Assembly: GCA_022616395.1 (NCBI GenBank)
Contig: JAKEEV010000595.1
Location: 1-7,471 of the forward strand
Direction: 5' to 3'
Length of the DNA: 7,471 bases
Source of the DNA: Planctomycetia bacterium
GTDB lineage: Bacteria > Planctomycetota > Planctomycetia > Gemmatales > Gemmataceae
This document shows positions 6,586 through 7,471 of this stretch, one piece after another; position 1 is the first letter of the stretch, and the number at the start of each line of letters is the position of its first letter. The notes under the pieces are model-generated. The model had not been told where the DNA came from. It saw only the letters and a list, made by a program, of their open reading frames with translations, and searched no databases. Both the position numbers and the translations under genes were made by a program.

Positions 6586-6603
6586 GACAGCTTCCAGCCT
6601 GTC
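6583..6603. repeat. Palindromic repeat overlapping the MBL stop codon, one base deleted
   Basis: TAGGACAGCTTCCAGCCTGTC matches the copy at 1827-1847 except for one missing G in the left arm (GACAG-C instead of GACAGGC). The loop TTCCA is the same. The first three bases are the TAG stop codon of the MBL gene. It lies on the opposite side of the window from the 1811-1908 cluster and follows an unrelated gene on the other strand, so it is a dispersed family. The deletion weakens but does not destroy the stem. Confidence 0.8.
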
Positions 6604-6678
6604 CCGCGAGGGCTCGTCACAATCCGCAGATGCGGAACAGATTGCATGCACCGCGGAACTTCCCCCGACAGCGGTTGC

Positions 6679-6707
6679 TTGCATCGCGCCTCTCGCAACC
6701 GTATAAC
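6679..6707 (+). promoter_or_regulatory. Candidate sigma70-type promoter for hisD
   Basis: TTGCAT (6679-6684) and TATAAC (6702-6707) are separated by exactly 17 bp. The -10 matches consensus at 5 of 6 positions, the -35 at only 3 of 6. Transcription would begin near 6714 and give a leader of roughly 90 nt before hisD. The position in the 221-bp gap after a repeat-ended gene suits a separate promoter. No attenuator or leader peptide rich in His was seen. Planctomycete promoters are not well defined, so this is a suggestion. Confidence 0.4.
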
Positions 6708-6794
6708 GATGACAACAAGACCTGATATGCCGCCCGTGCGGTTTGGGCAGCATTCCCACATCTGCCGGGTGCGGTCTTCTCCCAGCCCACCCGC

Positions 6795-6798
6795 GAGG
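6795..6798 (+). promoter_or_regulatory. Shine-Dalgarno site for hisD
   Basis: GAGG lies eight nt before the ATG at 6807. It supports that start for the partial hisD frame. Confidence 0.5.
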
Positions 6799-6806
6799 TT
6801 CACCAG

Positions 6807-7471
6807 ATGCCAGCTCTCAAGCTGCGGCGAATTGATTTGACAGCAAGTAACGCCGCGGCCCAGATAGTGAAACTCCGCGACCAGTTCCGCACTGATGCCG
6901 AAGTGGTGTCGGCTGCCAGCAAGAAGAAGACACAGGCGGTGTTCGGCGAGGCGCTTCCGCCAGTGCGGGTGGTCGAGCGCATCTGTAACGACGTGCGCGA
7001 AAGGGGCCTGCCGGCGGTGTTTCACTACACCGAGCAGTTCGATGGCGTGAAGCTCAAGCCGGAACAGGTTCGCGTGAAGCCGGAAGAACTCAAAGCCGCT
7101 CACGAGGCCATCGACGACGAGTTTCTCGAAACGGTCCGGCAAGTGCGCTACAACGTGATGCAGTTTCAGTCAGGCTTACTGCATCGAGACGCCGAGATGC
7201 GAGTCTCGGGCAAGCACGAACTTCAACTGCGTTATCGACCGCTCAAGCGCGTGGGGGTGTATTGTCCCGGAGGAGCAGCCGCGTATCCGTCCACGCTTCT
7301 CATGACAGTTTGCCCCGCGCAGATCGCGGGCGTTGAAGACATCGTGGTGTGTATGCCGCCGAAGGACACCGGTGGATTCAATCAGGCGATGCTTGCGACC
7401 TGTCAGGAGTTGGGCATCACCGAGGTCTATCGCTTGGGCGGCGCGCAGGCAATTGCGGCGATGGCCTACGG
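6807..7471 (+). CDS. hisD: Histidinol dehydrogenase, N-terminal half (cut by window end)
   Basis: The frame is open from an ATG with GAGG upstream to the window edge: 221 full codons of a family usually about 430 residues long. HisD oxidises L-histidinol to L-histidine in two NAD-dependent steps, the last of histidine synthesis, in the cytoplasm. Diagnostic blocks are RVGVYCPGG (148-156), YPSTLLM (160-166), PAQIAGV (170-176) and RLGGAQAIAAMAYG (209-222), in the expected order and spacing. The N-terminus also fits (ERICNDVRERGLPAVFHYTEQFDG, about 57-80, where HisD proteins show a similar block). The catalytic Glu-His pair and the zinc ligands lie further on, outside the window, so intactness cannot be judged. 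No other his gene is next to it on the left: the preceding gene is the MBL protein, 221 bp away, so hisD appears to begin its own transcript. Confidence 0.95.
   Translation, partial: MPALKLRRIDLTASNAAAQIVKLRDQFRTDAEVVSAASKKKTQAVFGEALPPVRVVERICNDVRERGLPAVFHYTEQFDGVKLKPEQVRVKPEELKAAHEAIDDEFLETVRQVRYNVMQFQSGLLHRDAEMRVSGKHELQLRYRPLKRVGVYCPGGAAAYPSTLLMTVCPAQIAGVEDIVVCMPPKDTGGFNQAMLATCQELGITEVYRLGGAQAIAAMAY

Noticed and set aside
6504..7142. Minus-strand frame of 212 codons at the right end
   Set aside because: It is antisense to hisD, whose plus-strand translation carries unmistakable conserved blocks.

Overview
This window looks like chromosomal DNA from a planctomycete, most likely of the Gemmata/Gemmataceae type. 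The base composition is GC-rich. One gene pairs an N-terminal CxxC...CxxC zinc ribbon with a very long Pro/Thr-rich linker and one membrane helix, a build common in that group. There is a secreted ThuA-like protein, and short palindromic repeats sit between the genes. The assignment rests on recognition, not on a database search.

Layout: three genes lie on the minus strand and two on the plus strand, diverging from a 309-bp gap at 4363-4671. Reading leftward from the gap come a GAF-SpoIIE (RsbU-like) protein phosphatase (3064-4362), a secreted ThuA-domain protein (1906-2817) and a zinc-ribbon/Pro-rich/membrane protein (66-1727). Reading rightward come a secreted protein with two metallo-beta-lactamase domains in tandem (4672-6585) and the first half of hisD, histidinol dehydrogenase (6807-7471, cut by the window edge). 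The minus-strand genes are 178-246 bp apart with repeats between them, so they do not look like a tight operon. No shared pathway is evident: the set mixes signalling (phosphatase), cell-envelope or secreted proteins (ThuA, MBL, membrane protein) and housekeeping histidine synthesis.

The intergenic DNA is the most distinctive part. All four complete genes are followed within 0-32 bp by a perfect or near-perfect stem-loop, drawn from three unrelated sequence families and none with a clear T-run. In one family (GTAGGACAGGC-N5-GCCTGTC) the gene's own TAG stop codon falls inside the repeat consensus, at two unrelated genes on opposite strands. The divergent promoter gap holds a perfect inverted repeat with 33-bp arms and an 8-nt loop. 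In the tandem MBL protein each half has lost one canonical metal ligand, and from a different metal site. No mobile-element gene, CRISPR array, rRNA or tRNA was seen, and no multi-gene system that I would call new.
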